This document shows, piece after piece, positions 9,157-18,299 of a DNA stretch of 64,000 nt. Every line of letters begins with the position of its first letter. Position 1 is the stretch's first letter. A model generated the notes under the pieces. The model searched no databases. It saw nothing but the letters and a program-made list of their open reading frames with translations, and had not been told where the DNA came from. The stretch is from positions 682,001 through 746,000 of the forward strand of contig NZ_MTQP01000069.1 of NCBI RefSeq assembly GCF_001984175.1, read 5' to 3'. The stretch comes from Saccharothrix sp. ALI-22-I. Lineage in GTDB: Bacteria > Actinomycetota > Actinomycetes > Mycobacteriales > Pseudonocardiaceae. The translations under genes were made by a program, and so were the position numbers.

Positions 9157-9182
9157 CAACAGCACACCCCAGACGTAACGCG

Positions 9183-9367
9183 CGTGTCCAACGTTCCGAA
9201 CAGCCGTGTCCAACGTTCAGAACAGGCGAGTTGAACACTCAGAACACGCGACCTGGGCTTTGCGAGGGATCAAGGCGAAGCACCTGGAGGTTGGACACGC
9301 GCGTTCCGAACGTTGGACACGCGCGTTCTGAAGGTTGGACACGCGCGTTCCCAGCGTTGGACACGCG
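9183..9367. repeat. Two opposed arrays of a 22-bp tandem repeat
   Basis: The right array (9290-9367) has three and a half copies of a 22-bp unit beginning GTTGGACACGCGCGTTC. The left array (9183-9250) has about three diverged copies in reverse-complement orientation at the same 22-23 bp period. A 39-base unique centre separates them, so the whole can fold into a large cruciform or hairpin. It fills most of the 315-base gap between the lacI stop and the mannanase start. Confidence 0.85.
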
Positions 9368-9369
9368 GG

Positions 9370-10389
9370 TTAGGTGGGGGCTTGGCCGGTGGTGGAGCGG
9401 GGGACCAGTTCGGGGTCGGAGGTTTTCAGCTGTTCGGCGGGGGCGCCGCCGATGACGTCCAGGAGGAGGTGGACGGCGGCGGCGCCGCGTTCGGCGATGG
9501 GTCTGCGGACGGCGGAGAGGGCGGGGCGGACCAGGCGGCAGAGGGCGGAGTCGTCCCAGGCGACCAGGGAGAGGTCGTCGGGGACGGTCAGGCCCAACTC
9601 GTGGGCTACGCCCAGGGCGGATACGGCCATCACGTCGTTGTCGAAGACCAAGGCCGTGGGTGGGGTGCCGCTGGTCAGGACTCGGCGGGTGACCCGCGCG
9701 GCGGCCTCGTCGGAGTAGTCGGCGTGCACGACGCGGGCCTCGGTCAGGTTGAGGCGGGCGGCGGACGTGGTGAACGCGCGCGACCTGGTCTGGGTGTGCA
9801 CGAACTTGGTGGGGCCCGCGACCCGCACGATGCGCTGGTGGCCCAGGGCCACCAGGTACTCCAGCACCTCTTCGACGGCCGTCTCGTCGTCGGTCCACAC
9901 GCACGGCAGGTCCGGCACGACCGGCTCCCCCAACACCACCGCCGGCAGCCGCAGTTCCCGCACCAACTCCACCCGCGGGTCGTTCTGGATCAGGTCGACC
10001 AGCAGCACGCCGTCCACCCGCCGCTCGCCCCACCACCGCCGGTACGCCGCCAACTCCGCCGCCGAGTTGTCCGTCACCTGGAACAGCAGCGACATCGGCC
10101 CGCCCGCCAGAGCGCCCTGTATCCCGGAGATCAGCTGCATGAAGTACGGCTCCACGCCGATCACCCTGGCCGGCCGGTCCACCACCAACCCGATCGCGTT
10201 CGCGCGGCCGTCGCTCAAGGACCGGGCGGCGCTGCTGGGCACCCAGCCGAGGCGGTCGGCGATGTCCATGATCCGGCGACGGGTCGGTTCCGAGACGCCC
10301 GGCCGGTTGTTGAGCGCGTACGACACCGCGCCGGTGGACACGCCCGCGGCCTTGGCGATGTCCGAGATGGTCGGACGCTTGACAACCAC
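9370..10389 (-). CDS. LacI-family transcriptional repressor
   Basis: 339 residues. The N-terminal LacI helix-turn-helix (TISDIAKAAGVSTGAVSYALNN) is followed by a hinge helix and a periplasmic-binding-protein-like sugar sensor domain, ending with PRSTTGQAPT. The GTG start at 10389 has GAGGAGG upstream. It is flanked on both sides by palindromes of the LacI class (9137-9156 and 10457-10470), placing the mannanase/CE3 operon, its own divergent promoter and the CE7 esterase under one sugar-responsive switch. The inducer is likely a short manno- or xylo-oligosaccharide, by inference from the targets. Confidence 0.9.
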   Translation of the reverse strand: MVVKRPTISDIAKAAGVSTGAVSYALNNRPGVSEPTRRRIMDIADRLGWVPSSAARSLSDGRANAIGLVVDRPARVIGVEPYFMQLISGIQGALAGGPMSLLFQVTDNSAAELAAYRRWWGERRVDGVLLVDLIQNDPRVELVRELRLPAVVLGEPVVPDLPCVWTDDETAVEEVLEYLVALGHQRIVRVAGPTKFVHTQTRSRAFTTSAARLNLTEARVVHADYSDEAAARVTRRVLTSGTPPTALVFDNDVMAVSALGVAHELGLTVPDDLSLVAWDDSALCRLVRPALSAVRRPIAERGAAAVHLLLDVIGGAPAEQLKTSDPELVPRSTTGQAPT

Positions 10390-10456
10390 CCGCGCCTCCT
10401 CGGTCGATGATCATCAAGTCTAGACCGCTGTTCCGGCGATTCGGCCCGGTAGGGTG

Positions 10457-10470
10457 GTTAAGCGCTTAAC
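10457..10470. promoter_or_regulatory. LacI-type operator, perfect 14-bp palindrome
   Basis: GTTAAGCGCTTAAC lies in the lacI/CE7 divergent promoter region, 24 bases before the CE7 start and 68 bases before the lacI start. It is a classic LacI-family operator with a central CG. Confidence 0.85.
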
Positions 10471-10493
10471 GGATTACCGGAAAGGGGACCCCC

Positions 10494-11462
10494 GTGCCCT
10501 GGTTCGACCTCTCCGAGCGGGAGCTGGCGCTGTACCGGACCGCCACCGCCGAGCCGGAAAACCTGGATCTCTGGTGGAAGTCGCGGCTGGAGGAGTCCCG
10601 CGCCGCCGCGCTGCCGCCGGTGCTGACGCCGTACGGGGCCGACGCCTACGGGCCGCTGGCGGTCTGGGACGTCGAGTTCTCCGGTTACGGCGGCGACCGG
10701 GTGCGCGGGTGGTACATCCGCCCGGCCGGTTCCGGTGTGGAGTCGCTGCCGACCGTCGTCTGCTACATCGGCTACGGCGGCGGGCGCGGCCTCCCGTCGG
10801 AGCACGCGCTGCTGCCGGCCGCCGGGTTCGCGGTGTTCGTGATGGACACCCGCGGCCAGGGCGGGCGCTGGACCGTCGGCGCCACCCCGGACTCCGGCTT
10901 CACCGGTCCGGAGTACCCCGGTGTGATGACGCGGGGCATCGCCACCCCCGAGACGTACTACGTGACGCGGCTGATGGTGGACGCCGCCCTCGCCGTCGAG
11001 GTGGCCGCCTCACTCGACGGGGTGGACGAGACCAGGCTCGCGGTGTCCGGCGGCAGCCAGGGCGGCGGGCTGGCGTTGGCCGCCGCCGCGTTGAACGGCG
11101 AAGCCGTGAAGGTCTGCCACGCGGACGTGCCGTTCCTGTGCGACTTCCAGCGGGCCATCACGATGACCGGCGCGGAGCCGTACGCGGAGATCTCCCAGTT
11201 CCTGGCCCAGCACGTCGACCTGATCCCGGCCGCCCTCGACACCCTGCGGTACGTCGACGGCGCGTTGCTGGCCAAGCGGATCACCGCGACCTCGCTGCTG
11301 AGCGTGGGCCTGATGGACGAGGTGTGCCCGCCGTCCACGGTGTACGCGGCGTACAACGAGATCACCGCGCCGAAGGAGATCGCGGTGTTCCCGTTCAGCG
11401 GTCACGCCGTGCCGAGGGTGCACGACGAGCGCAAGCTCCGGCACCTGCGCGCGAACCTGTAA
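10494..11462 (+). CDS. CE7 acetyl xylan esterase / cephalosporin-C deacetylase family
   Basis: Cytoplasmic alpha/beta hydrolase of 322 residues, the usual CE7 length. The catalytic triad is visible: Ser188 in SGGSQGGG, Asp275 in LMDEVCPP and His304 in GHAVPRVH. The CE7-specific RGQGG motif is at 120-124. No signal peptide, so it would deacetylate imported oligosaccharides. GTG 10494 follows AAAGGGG. The operator directly upstream ties it to the adjacent lacI. Confidence 0.92.
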   Translation: MPWFDLSERELALYRTATAEPENLDLWWKSRLEESRAAALPPVLTPYGADAYGPLAVWDVEFSGYGGDRVRGWYIRPAGSGVESLPTVVCYIGYGGGRGLPSEHALLPAAGFAVFVMDTRGQGGRWTVGATPDSGFTGPEYPGVMTRGIATPETYYVTRLMVDAALAVEVAASLDGVDETRLAVSGGSQGGGLALAAAALNGEAVKVCHADVPFLCDFQRAITMTGAEPYAEISQFLAQHVDLIPAALDTLRYVDGALLAKRITATSLLSVGLMDEVCPPSTVYAAYNEITAPKEIAVFPFSGHAVPRVHDERKLRHLRANL

Positions 11463-11491
11463 CGCGCGAACCTGCAAGCGAAAGAAACGGC

Positions 11492-11531
11492 GGGGCGTGA
11501 GGGGACCACCGCCATAGTCCCCTCACGCCCC
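11492..11531. terminator. Bidirectional terminator between CE7 and GH3 genes
   Basis: A perfect 14-bp stem (GGGGCGTGAGGGGA / TCCCCTCACGCCCC) with a 12-base loop lies between two converging genes. It can serve both. Confidence 0.85.
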
Positions 11532-11605
11532 AGCCCGGTCAGTGGACTCGGCGGCTCTCCGGAGGCCCGCTAGCTCGACCTCAGGTCTCCTCGGTCCACG
11601 ACCAG

Positions 11606-13918
11606 CTAGTTGGTGCTCACCGGGGTCACCAGCACGCGGTCGTGACCGACCACGCGCGGCTCACCGGTGAGCCGGACGGACCGCTCCCAGCGGATGTCCG
11701 CGCTCGAACAGCCGACCTGCAGCAGGAGCTCGCCGGGCTCCACCACGCGCCGGCCGTCGCGACCGGTGAACGAGGTGCGGTCGGCGTGCAGCCGGAACCC
11801 CACCTCGGTGGCTTCGCCCGGCTCCAGGTCGACCCGCGCGAAGCCGACGAGCTGGCGCACCGGCCGCGTGACGCTCGCGACCGGGTCGTGCAGGTACAAC
11901 TGGACGACCTCCGCGCCGGGCCGGTCGCCGGTGTTGCGCACCAGGCACGACACCTCGACCTCGCCGTCGGACGGGAACTCCTCGCCCGCGGTGAAGTCGG
12001 ACAGCTCGAACGTGGTGTACGACAGGCCGTGCCCGAACGGGTAGGCGGGCGACGGGTCCACCGAGCTGGCCCCGCCGGGACCGCCGAGCCGCGGGTGCAG
12101 GTAGGTGGTGGGCTGGCCGCCGGAGCCGCGCGGCACCTGCACGGGCAGCTTGCCGGACGGGTTGACGCGCCCGCTGAGCACGCCCGCGACCGCGCCCGCG
12201 CCTTCCTCACCGGGGAAGAACGCCTGCACGACGGCCGCCGGCTGATAGGACCCCAGCGCGTACGGGCGGCCGGTCAGCAGGACCAGCACCACCGGCACGT
12301 CCAGCGCCAGCAACGCGTCCAGCAGTTCGCCTTGCACACCGGGCAGGGACAGGTCCTCGGCGTCGCAGCCCTCACCGGACGTGCCGCGGCCGAACAACCC
12401 GGCCCGGTCGCCGAGCACGGCGAGCACCACGTCGGCCTCCCGCGCCACGGCCACGGCGTCCGCGATGCCCGACCGGTCCTCGCCGTCGACCTCGCAGCCC
12501 TTGGCGGTGGAGACGGCCGCGTCCGGGAACTCCGTCCGCACGGCCTGCAACAGCGTGTCCATCTCCACGCCCAGCGCCACCTCGGGGTGCTGCACGCCCA
12601 CGTGGTTCGGGAACGCGTAGCAACCCATCAACGCCAGCAGGTCGTCCGCGCACGGCCCGACCACGGCCAGCTTCACGGTGTCACCCTTCGCCGGATCGAG
12701 CGGCAGCACGCCGGAGGCGTTGTCCAGCAGCACCACGGAACGCTCGGCCATCGTGCGGGCCAGGTCGCGCAGCGCGGGCGGGTCCAGGTCGACCGGCTCG
12801 CCGCGCAGCACCGCGGGCGACTCCGGCCGGTAGTCCTCGTCCAGCAGACCCAGCTCGCACTTCTGGGTGAGCACGCGGGTCACCGCGCGGTCCACCAGCG
12901 CCTCGTCCACCAGACCGGACCGCACCAGCTCCGTCAGCGGTTCCCCGTAGCAGCGCACGCTGGGCAGCTCCACGTCCACGCCGGCGGCCAGCGCCATCGC
13001 ACCGGCCTCGCCCGGCGAGCCCGCGACGCCGTGCGCGGTCTCCAGGAACGACACCCCGAAGTAGTCCGCGACCACCACGCCGTCGAAGCCCCACTGGTCC
13101 CGCAGCAGATCGGTGAGCAGCGACGGGTCGGCGGCCGGCGGCACGCCGTCCACCTCGGCGTAGGAGTGCATGACCGACCGCGCACCGCCCAGCCGCAGCG
13201 CCATCTCGAACGGCGGCAGCACCACGTCGGCGAACTCGCGCGGGCCCATGTGCACCGGCGCGTGGTTGCGCCCGCCGGCCGAGGCCGAGTAGCCCGCGAA
13301 GTGCTTGAGCGTGGCCACGATGCCGCTGGACTCCAGGCCCTTGGTGTAGGCGGCACCGAGGAGACCGACGAGGTACGGGTCCTCGCCGATGGTCTCCTCG
13401 GTGCGTCCCCACCTCGGGTCGCGCGTCACGTCCAACACCGGCGCCAACCCCTGGTGGACGCCGACGTCGCGCATCACCAGGCCCACTTCGCGCGCCATCC
13501 GTTCGACCGACTCGGGGTCGAAGGACGCGCCCCACGCCAGCGGGACGGGGAACACGGTGGCCTGCCAGGCGGTGAACCCGGCCAGGCACTCCTCGTGCGC
13601 CATGGCAGGGATGCCGAACCGGGTGTTGGCCACCAGCTTGCGCTGCGTCTCGGCCAGCACCTTCGCGCCGACCAGCGGGTCGACCGGCCCGGTGCCGAAC
13701 ACGCGGGTCAGCTGGCCCAGGCCCGGCTTGGTCAGCTCGTCCCACGGCGGCAGCGGCTCGGCGAACTCGTGCTGCGCGGGCGCGACCTCTTCCCCGTCGG
13801 AGATACCAACCCACACGCCGACCAGCTGGGCCAGCTTCTCCTCCAGGGTCAGCTCGGCCAGCAGCGCGGCGACCCGCTCACCGGTCGGCCTTCCGGGATC
13901 GGCCCAGGTGTTCAGCAC
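11606..13918 (-). CDS. Intracellular GH3 beta-glycosidase (beta-glucosidase/beta-xylosidase)
   Basis: 770 residues, no signal peptide. The GH3 N-terminal barrel has KHFAGY at 205-210 and nucleophile Asp285 in GVVVADYFGV. The alpha/beta sandwich follows, then a C-terminal fibronectin-III-like domain (about 670-770). GTG 13918 has GAAGGAG upstream and overlaps the stop of the preceding lacI gene by 7 bases, so the two are co-transcribed and coupled. Next to a sugar importer, it probably cleaves imported cello-, xylo- or gentio-oligosaccharides. Substrate cannot be fixed from sequence. Confidence 0.9.
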   Translation of the reverse strand: MLNTWADPGRPTGERVAALLAELTLEEKLAQLVGVWVGISDGEEVAPAQHEFAEPLPPWDELTKPGLGQLTRVFGTGPVDPLVGAKVLAETQRKLVANTRFGIPAMAHEECLAGFTAWQATVFPVPLAWGASFDPESVERMAREVGLVMRDVGVHQGLAPVLDVTRDPRWGRTEETIGEDPYLVGLLGAAYTKGLESSGIVATLKHFAGYSASAGGRNHAPVHMGPREFADVVLPPFEMALRLGGARSVMHSYAEVDGVPPAADPSLLTDLLRDQWGFDGVVVADYFGVSFLETAHGVAGSPGEAGAMALAAGVDVELPSVRCYGEPLTELVRSGLVDEALVDRAVTRVLTQKCELGLLDEDYRPESPAVLRGEPVDLDPPALRDLARTMAERSVVLLDNASGVLPLDPAKGDTVKLAVVGPCADDLLALMGCYAFPNHVGVQHPEVALGVEMDTLLQAVRTEFPDAAVSTAKGCEVDGEDRSGIADAVAVAREADVVLAVLGDRAGLFGRGTSGEGCDAEDLSLPGVQGELLDALLALDVPVVLVLLTGRPYALGSYQPAAVVQAFFPGEEGAGAVAGVLSGRVNPSGKLPVQVPRGSGGQPTTYLHPRLGGPGGASSVDPSPAYPFGHGLSYTTFELSDFTAGEEFPSDGEVEVSCLVRNTGDRPGAEVVQLYLHDPVASVTRPVRQLVGFARVDLEPGEATEVGFRLHADRTSFTGRDGRRVVEPGELLLQVGCSSADIRWERSVRLTGEPRVVGHDRVLVTPVSTN

Positions 13919-14901
13919 GGCGGCTCCTTCGTTGACGATCGGACGACGAGTTCGGTGGCCAGTTCCACCCGCTCGGTCTCCACGGGGCGACCCGCGATCA
14001 GGTCGGCGAGCATCCGGCCCGCGTGGCGGCCCATCTCGGTGAGCGGCTGGCGCACGGTGGTGAGGGCGGGCGAGGACCACACCGCGACCGGCAGGTCGTC
14101 GAACCCGACCACGCTCAGGTCGTGCGGCACGGACAACCCGACGACGCGGGCCGCCTCGATCACGCCTAGAGCCTGCTCGTCGTTGCCCGCGAAGATCGCC
14201 GTCGGCCGGTCCGGCAGCGCCAGCAGCTCGGCCGCGCGGCGGAACCCGCCCTCGTGCTTGAAGTCGCCGTGCTTGACCAGCTCGGCGTTGAACCCGATGC
14301 CCGCCCGGTCCAGCGCGGCGCGGTAGCCGTCCACCCGCGCGCGGCTGCACAGCATCCCGGCCGGTCCGCCGATGACGCCGACCCTGCGGTGACCCAGGCG
14401 CAGGAGGTGTTCGGTGGCGGCCAGGCCGCCGGCCCAGTTGGTCGCGCCGACGCTGGGCACGTTGGGCTGGGGCAGGTCGACCGGGTCGATGACCACGACC
14501 GGGATGCGGGAGTTGGCCAGCACCCGGCGGTCGGCGGCGGTGAGCTGGGAGGTGACCAGCAGCGCGCCCGCGCGCCGGGCCTCGACCAGCGACGCCGCCC
14601 ACGACGTGTGCTGACGGGGTTTGTCGGTGGACGACACCACGACGTGCAGTCCGGTGTCCACGACACCGCGGATGATCTCCACTGCCCAGGGGCTGTCCAA
14701 GGCGGTGAACACGAGGTCCACCAGCAGGTGGCCGGAGGCCCGACGGGACCCCACCGGCACGTAGTCGTACTCGGCGAGCAACTGCCGCACCCGGGCCCTG
14801 GTCTCCGCGCCGACGTCGTCCTTACCGTTGAGGACTTTGGACACCGTCGGGAGGGACACCCCCGCAGCTGCGGCAATCGTGGCCAACGTGGCTCGACGCA
14901 T
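13912..14901 (-). CDS. LacI-family repressor controlling the GH3/importer divergon
   Basis: 329 residues. The HTH (TLATIAAAAGVSLPTVSKVLNG) starts at residue 5; the ligand domain follows, with GATNWAGGLAATEHLLRLG and SVVGFDDLPVAVW. ATG 14901 is chosen because it places the HTH at the N-terminus as usual. It is divergent from the solute-binding protein gene and closely similar along its length to the second LacI at 18300. Repeated TCGAAAC half-sites lie in the shared intergenic region. Confidence 0.92.
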   Translation of the reverse strand: MRRATLATIAAAAGVSLPTVSKVLNGKDDVGAETRARVRQLLAEYDYVPVGSRRASGHLLVDLVFTALDSPWAVEIIRGVVDTGLHVVVSSTDKPRQHTSWAASLVEARRAGALLVTSQLTAADRRVLANSRIPVVVIDPVDLPQPNVPSVGATNWAGGLAATEHLLRLGHRRVGVIGGPAGMLCSRARVDGYRAALDRAGIGFNAELVKHGDFKHEGGFRRAAELLALPDRPTAIFAGNDEQALGVIEAARVVGLSVPHDLSVVGFDDLPVAVWSSPALTTVRQPLTEMGRHAGRMLADLIAGRPVETERVELATELVVRSSTKEPPC

Positions 14902-14912
14902 GCGCCGATAGT

Positions 14913-15051
14913 ATCGAAACTCGATCGAAACACAAGAGTGACCGTTTGACGTGCACAAATGTCACCTAGGCGCGCCAAATGGTGATGCTTGACACCGATT
15001 GGACACGGGCCTAGGGTCTGCGCAAGTCGTGGATGTTTCGAAATGTTTCGA
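14913..15051. promoter_or_regulatory. GTTTCGA repeat operators between lacI and the ABC importer
   Basis: ATCGAAAC occurs at 14913-14920 and 14924-14931. GTTTCGA occurs at 15035-15041 and 15045-15051, one helical turn apart, with the palindrome TTTCGAAA at 15036-15043. Each pair lies close to one of the two divergent starts. The same heptamer recurs upstream of the second lacI at 18179-18206. Confidence 0.6.
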
Positions 15052-15093
15052 TGCCACGAACATTCCGCAGCGTGGCAGAAGGGTGGCGGTCGA

Positions 15094-16389
15094 ATGTCCC
15101 GCCGTTCATGGGTGCGTCCCCTCCTCGCGATGGGGCTCGTCGCCGTGACAGCAGTGGTGTCCGCGTGTGGTACGTCCGGTCCGGGCGAGACCAGCGCCGG
15201 CTCCCTGAAGATCTGGGCCCTTGAGGACCCGGTGCTCAACAAGATCGAGCAGAAGTCGATCGACTCGTTCAAGGCGAACGGCGGCAACGCCTCGCTGGAG
15301 ACGTTCGGCAACGATCCGTACAAGCAACGGCTGCGGGTGGCCATGGGCTCGCCCCAAGCCCCCGACCTGTTCTTCAACTGGGGTGGTGGCAACCTCAAAG
15401 AGTACGTCGACGCCGGCAAGGTCGCCGACCTGACCTCCGTGCTGGAGGAGAACAAGGCCGCCAAGGACGCGTTCATCCCCAGCGTGCTGGACGGCGCGAA
15501 GCTCGACGGCAAGTACTACGGGGTACCGATGCGCGGCATGCAGCCGGTGCTGCTGTTCTTCAACAAGCAGGTCTTCAAGGACGCCGGTGTGGAGCCGCCG
15601 ACCACGTGGGACCAGCTGCTCACGCTCGTGGACACCTTCAAGGCCAAGAACATCACCCCGATCGCCCTGGCCGGCACCCAGGCCTGGACCGAGCTGATGT
15701 GGGCCGAGTACGTGCTCGACCGCTTCGCGGGCCACGAGGTGTTCAAGAACATCCGGGACAACGGCCCCGCGGGCTGGAAGGACCCGGCCGTGGTCGCGGC
15801 CATGTCCAAGCTCAAGGAGCTCATCGACCGGGGCGGTTTCGGTCAGAGCTTCGCCTCCGTCGGTTACGACGCAGGTGGTGCGTCCACGCTCCTCGCCCAG
15901 GGCAAGGCCGCCATGCACCTCATGGGCACCTGGGAGTACACCAACCAGCTCGACCAGAGCCCGGACTTCGTCAAGCAGGGCAACCTGGGCTGGGTTGCGT
16001 TCCCGTCGATCCCCGGCGGCAAGGGCGACCCGTCGAACCTGGTCGGCAACGTGAGCAACTTCTACTCCGCCACCGCGGACTCGAAGAACCTGGACGCGGC
16101 GAAGAAGTTCGTCACGACCACGCTGCACGAGGACTCCTACATCGACGCGCTGATCGAGGCCGGTGACGTGCCGCCGGTCGTGGGCGCCGAGGAGAAGCTG
16201 AAGAAGTCCCCGAACCCCGAGTACGCTTCGTTCATCTACGAACTGGTGCTCGACACGAAGAACTTCCAGCTGTCCTGGGACCAGGACCTGCCGGCCGACG
16301 ACGCCACCTTCATGCTGACCCAGCTCCAGGAGTTCTTCCTGGGCAAGGTCTCGCCGCAGCAGTTCGTCGACGCGGTGGCCGCACGCTGA
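15094..16389 (+). CDS. Sugar ABC importer, lipoprotein solute-binding protein
   Basis: Extracellular solute-binding protein family 1, 431 residues. A lipoprotein signal ends with the lipobox VVSAC near residue 22 (LVAVTAVVSACGTS). The mature part has the family pattern: LKIWALEDPVLNKIE, GSPQAPDLFFNWGGG, then KAAMHLMGTWEY. ATG 15094 follows AGAAGGGTGG. Its stop TGA overlaps the permease ATG by one base. With the GH3 enzyme it probably captures an oligosaccharide. Confidence 0.92.
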   Translation: MSRRSWVRPLLAMGLVAVTAVVSACGTSGPGETSAGSLKIWALEDPVLNKIEQKSIDSFKANGGNASLETFGNDPYKQRLRVAMGSPQAPDLFFNWGGGNLKEYVDAGKVADLTSVLEENKAAKDAFIPSVLDGAKLDGKYYGVPMRGMQPVLLFFNKQVFKDAGVEPPTTWDQLLTLVDTFKAKNITPIALAGTQAWTELMWAEYVLDRFAGHEVFKNIRDNGPAGWKDPAVVAAMSKLKELIDRGGFGQSFASVGYDAGGASTLLAQGKAAMHLMGTWEYTNQLDQSPDFVKQGNLGWVAFPSIPGGKGDPSNLVGNVSNFYSATADSKNLDAAKKFVTTTLHEDSYIDALIEAGDVPPVVGAEEKLKKSPNPEYASFIYELVLDTKNFQLSWDQDLPADDATFMLTQLQEFFLGKVSPQQFVDAVAAR

Positions 16390-17243
16390 TGTCGTCCCAA
16401 CGACCCTCGGCCTGGTACGCCGTCCCGGCGTTCGCGTTCTTCGCCCTGTTCGCGGCGTTGCCCATGCTGCTGGTGATCTACCTGAGCTTCACCGCTTGGG
16501 ACAGTCTGGGCACGCCGCGGCTCAACGGGGGCGAGAACTGGGCCCGGTTACTCGACGACGCCGAGGCGCGCGCCTCGGTGTGGCGGACCCTGTTGCTGAT
16601 GGTCATGTCGTGGCTCGTCCAGACCCCGATCGCGTTGCTGGTCGGGGTCTGGGCGGCAGGCAAGCAGCGGTCCCGGGCGGTGCTCAGCTCGATCTTCTTC
16701 CTCCCGCTGCTGCTGTCCACGACCGCCATCGCGTTGTTGTGGAACGCGCTGATGGAGCCGAACTTCGGCGCGTTCGTCGGCGGCCCGCTGTTCCTGGGCG
16801 ACCCCGACATCGCGCTCTACACGGTGGTGCTCGTCATCTCCTGGCAGTTCATCCCGTTCCACACCCTGCTCTACCAGGGCGCGGCACGGGCGGTGCCGCC
16901 CTCGCTGTACGAGGCGGCGACCATCGACGGCGCCTCGCGGGTGAGCAAGTTCCGGCACATCACGCTGCCGCAGCTGCGGTACACCATCGTCACGTCGTCG
17001 GTGCTGATGCTGGTCGGCTCGCTGACCACGTTCGACACCGTGCTGATCCTGACCCAGGGCGGACCGGGCACCGCGACCCGCATCCTGCCGCTGCACATGT
17101 ACATCACCGGCTTCAAGGGATTCGAGATGGGCTACGCGAGCGCGATCGCGGTCGTGCTGGTCGTGCTCGGCACCGCGCTGTCCCTCGCGGTCATGCGCTG
17201 GAGCGGTTTCCGCTCGATGAGCAGCCAGCAGGAGGGGTCGTGA
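16389..17243 (+). CDS. Sugar ABC importer permease 1 (MalF/LacF type)
   Basis: 284 residues, six predicted membrane segments. The binding-protein-dependent transport signature (EAA loop) reads EAATIDGASRVSKFRHITLP, where the cytoplasmic ATPase docks. Translation is coupled at both ends (TGATG with the binding protein gene, GTGA with permease 2). Confidence 0.92.
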   Translation: MSSQRPSAWYAVPAFAFFALFAALPMLLVIYLSFTAWDSLGTPRLNGGENWARLLDDAEARASVWRTLLLMVMSWLVQTPIALLVGVWAAGKQRSRAVLSSIFFLPLLLSTTAIALLWNALMEPNFGAFVGGPLFLGDPDIALYTVVLVISWQFIPFHTLLYQGAARAVPPSLYEAATIDGASRVSKFRHITLPQLRYTIVTSSVLMLVGSLTTFDTVLILTQGGPGTATRILPLHMYITGFKGFEMGYASAIAVVLVVLGTALSLAVMRWSGFRSMSSQQEGS

Positions 17244-18058
17244 AGTCTCGTCCCAACTGGCCCGCCGGGCTGTTCGCCCTGGTGTGGCTGGCGATCGTGG
17301 TCGGACCGCTGCTCTACCTGGTCACGGTGTCGCTGCGCTCCCGTGCCGAGTACCTCGGCAAGAGCGCGTGGGAGATACCGGACGCGTTGACGCTGGACAA
17401 CTACGTCACCGTGCTGACCGGCAACTTCGGCCAGTACCTGCTGAACAACGTGATCGTGACCGTGGCGACGGTGGCGATCGTGGTGCTGGTGACCGTGCCC
17501 GCCGCCTACGCGGTGGTGCGCAACACCAGCCCGTTCGTGCAGCGCGGGTTCACCCTGCTCCTGATGGGGCTGGCGATCCCCGCACAGGCCACGATCATCC
17601 CCGTCTACCTGATGATCACGCGGATGCGGCTGTACGACACGCTGACCGCGGTCATCCTGCCGACGGCGGCGTTCGCGCTACCGGTGGCGATGCTGGTGCT
17701 GGTCAACAGCCTGCGCGACGTGCCGCGCGAGCTGTACGAGGCGCAGGCCATCGACGGCGCGGGCCCCCTGCGGGTGCTGGTGTCGTTGGTCCTGCCGCTG
17801 GCGCGGCCCGCGATCATGACCGTCGTCGTCTACACGGCGCTCAACGCGTGGAACGGGTTCCTCTTCCCGTTGGTGCTCACCCAGTCGGAATCGTCGCGGG
17901 TGCTCACCCTCGGGTTGTGGGACTACCAGGGGCAGTTCGGCACGAACGTGCCGGCGCTGCTGGCCGCGGTGACGCTGTCCGTGCTGCCGATCTTCGCGGT
18001 GTACCTGATCGGGCGACGGTTCCTGCTCAGCGGTCTGACGGCCGGTTTCGGCAAGTAG
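17240..18058 (+). CDS. Sugar ABC importer permease 2 (MalG type)
   Basis: 272 residues with six membrane segments and an EAA loop (EAQAIDGAGPLRVLVSLVLP). GTG 17240 is chosen from GGAGGGG upstream and the 4-base overlap with permease 1. No ATPase gene follows; in actinomycetes such CUT1 importers are usually driven by the shared ATPase MsiK encoded elsewhere. Confidence 0.92.
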   Translation: MKSRPNWPAGLFALVWLAIVVGPLLYLVTVSLRSRAEYLGKSAWEIPDALTLDNYVTVLTGNFGQYLLNNVIVTVATVAIVVLVTVPAAYAVVRNTSPFVQRGFTLLLMGLAIPAQATIIPVYLMITRMRLYDTLTAVILPTAAFALPVAMLVLVNSLRDVPRELYEAQAIDGAGPLRVLVSLVLPLARPAIMTVVVYTALNAWNGFLFPLVLTQSESSRVLTLGLWDYQGQFGTNVPALLAAVTLSVLPIFAVYLIGRRFLLSGLTAGFGK

Positions 18059-18089
18059 GTTTCGGCGCGCAACACCGAGTTCAAGACCT

Positions 18090-18122
18090 GGCTCGGGCCC
18101 GACTCTCCCACGGGCCCGAGCC
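18090..18122 (+). terminator. Terminator of the sugar importer operon
   Basis: A 12-bp perfect stem (GGCTCGGGCCCG / CGGGCCCGAGCC) with a 9-base loop, 32 bases after the permease 2 stop. Confidence 0.85.
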
Positions 18123-18178
18123 ACCCCTTGCGCGGGCCGGTAGCGTTGGGGCACACCAGTCGAGACGCGTGTTCGACA

Positions 18179-18206
18179 GTTTCGATTCGAACCTCGATTG
18201 TTTCGA
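18179..18206. promoter_or_regulatory. Candidate operator of the second lacI gene
   Basis: GTTTCGA is present at 18179-18185 and 18200-18206 (21 bases apart, two helical turns), with TTCGAA between them at 18186-18191. It lies about 95 bases upstream of the lacI start and matches the half-sites of the neighbouring divergon. Confidence 0.5.
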
Positions 18207-18299
18207 TCGTGTTAACTGGCGATCGAGTGACCGACACCCCACCGCCCGTCCCCCGCGTCCAGCGGCCGGAACTGGGCAGGGCTGTCGTAGACTTCCCCC

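Noticed and set aside
9183..9367. CRISPR array
   Set aside because: Units are directly abutting 22-mers without spacers, in two orientations, with no cas genes nearby.
11642..14326. 894-codon open frame opposite the GH3 and lacI genes
   Set aside because: Translation is Arg/His/Gln-rich with no domain; the minus strand encodes complete GH3 and LacI families.
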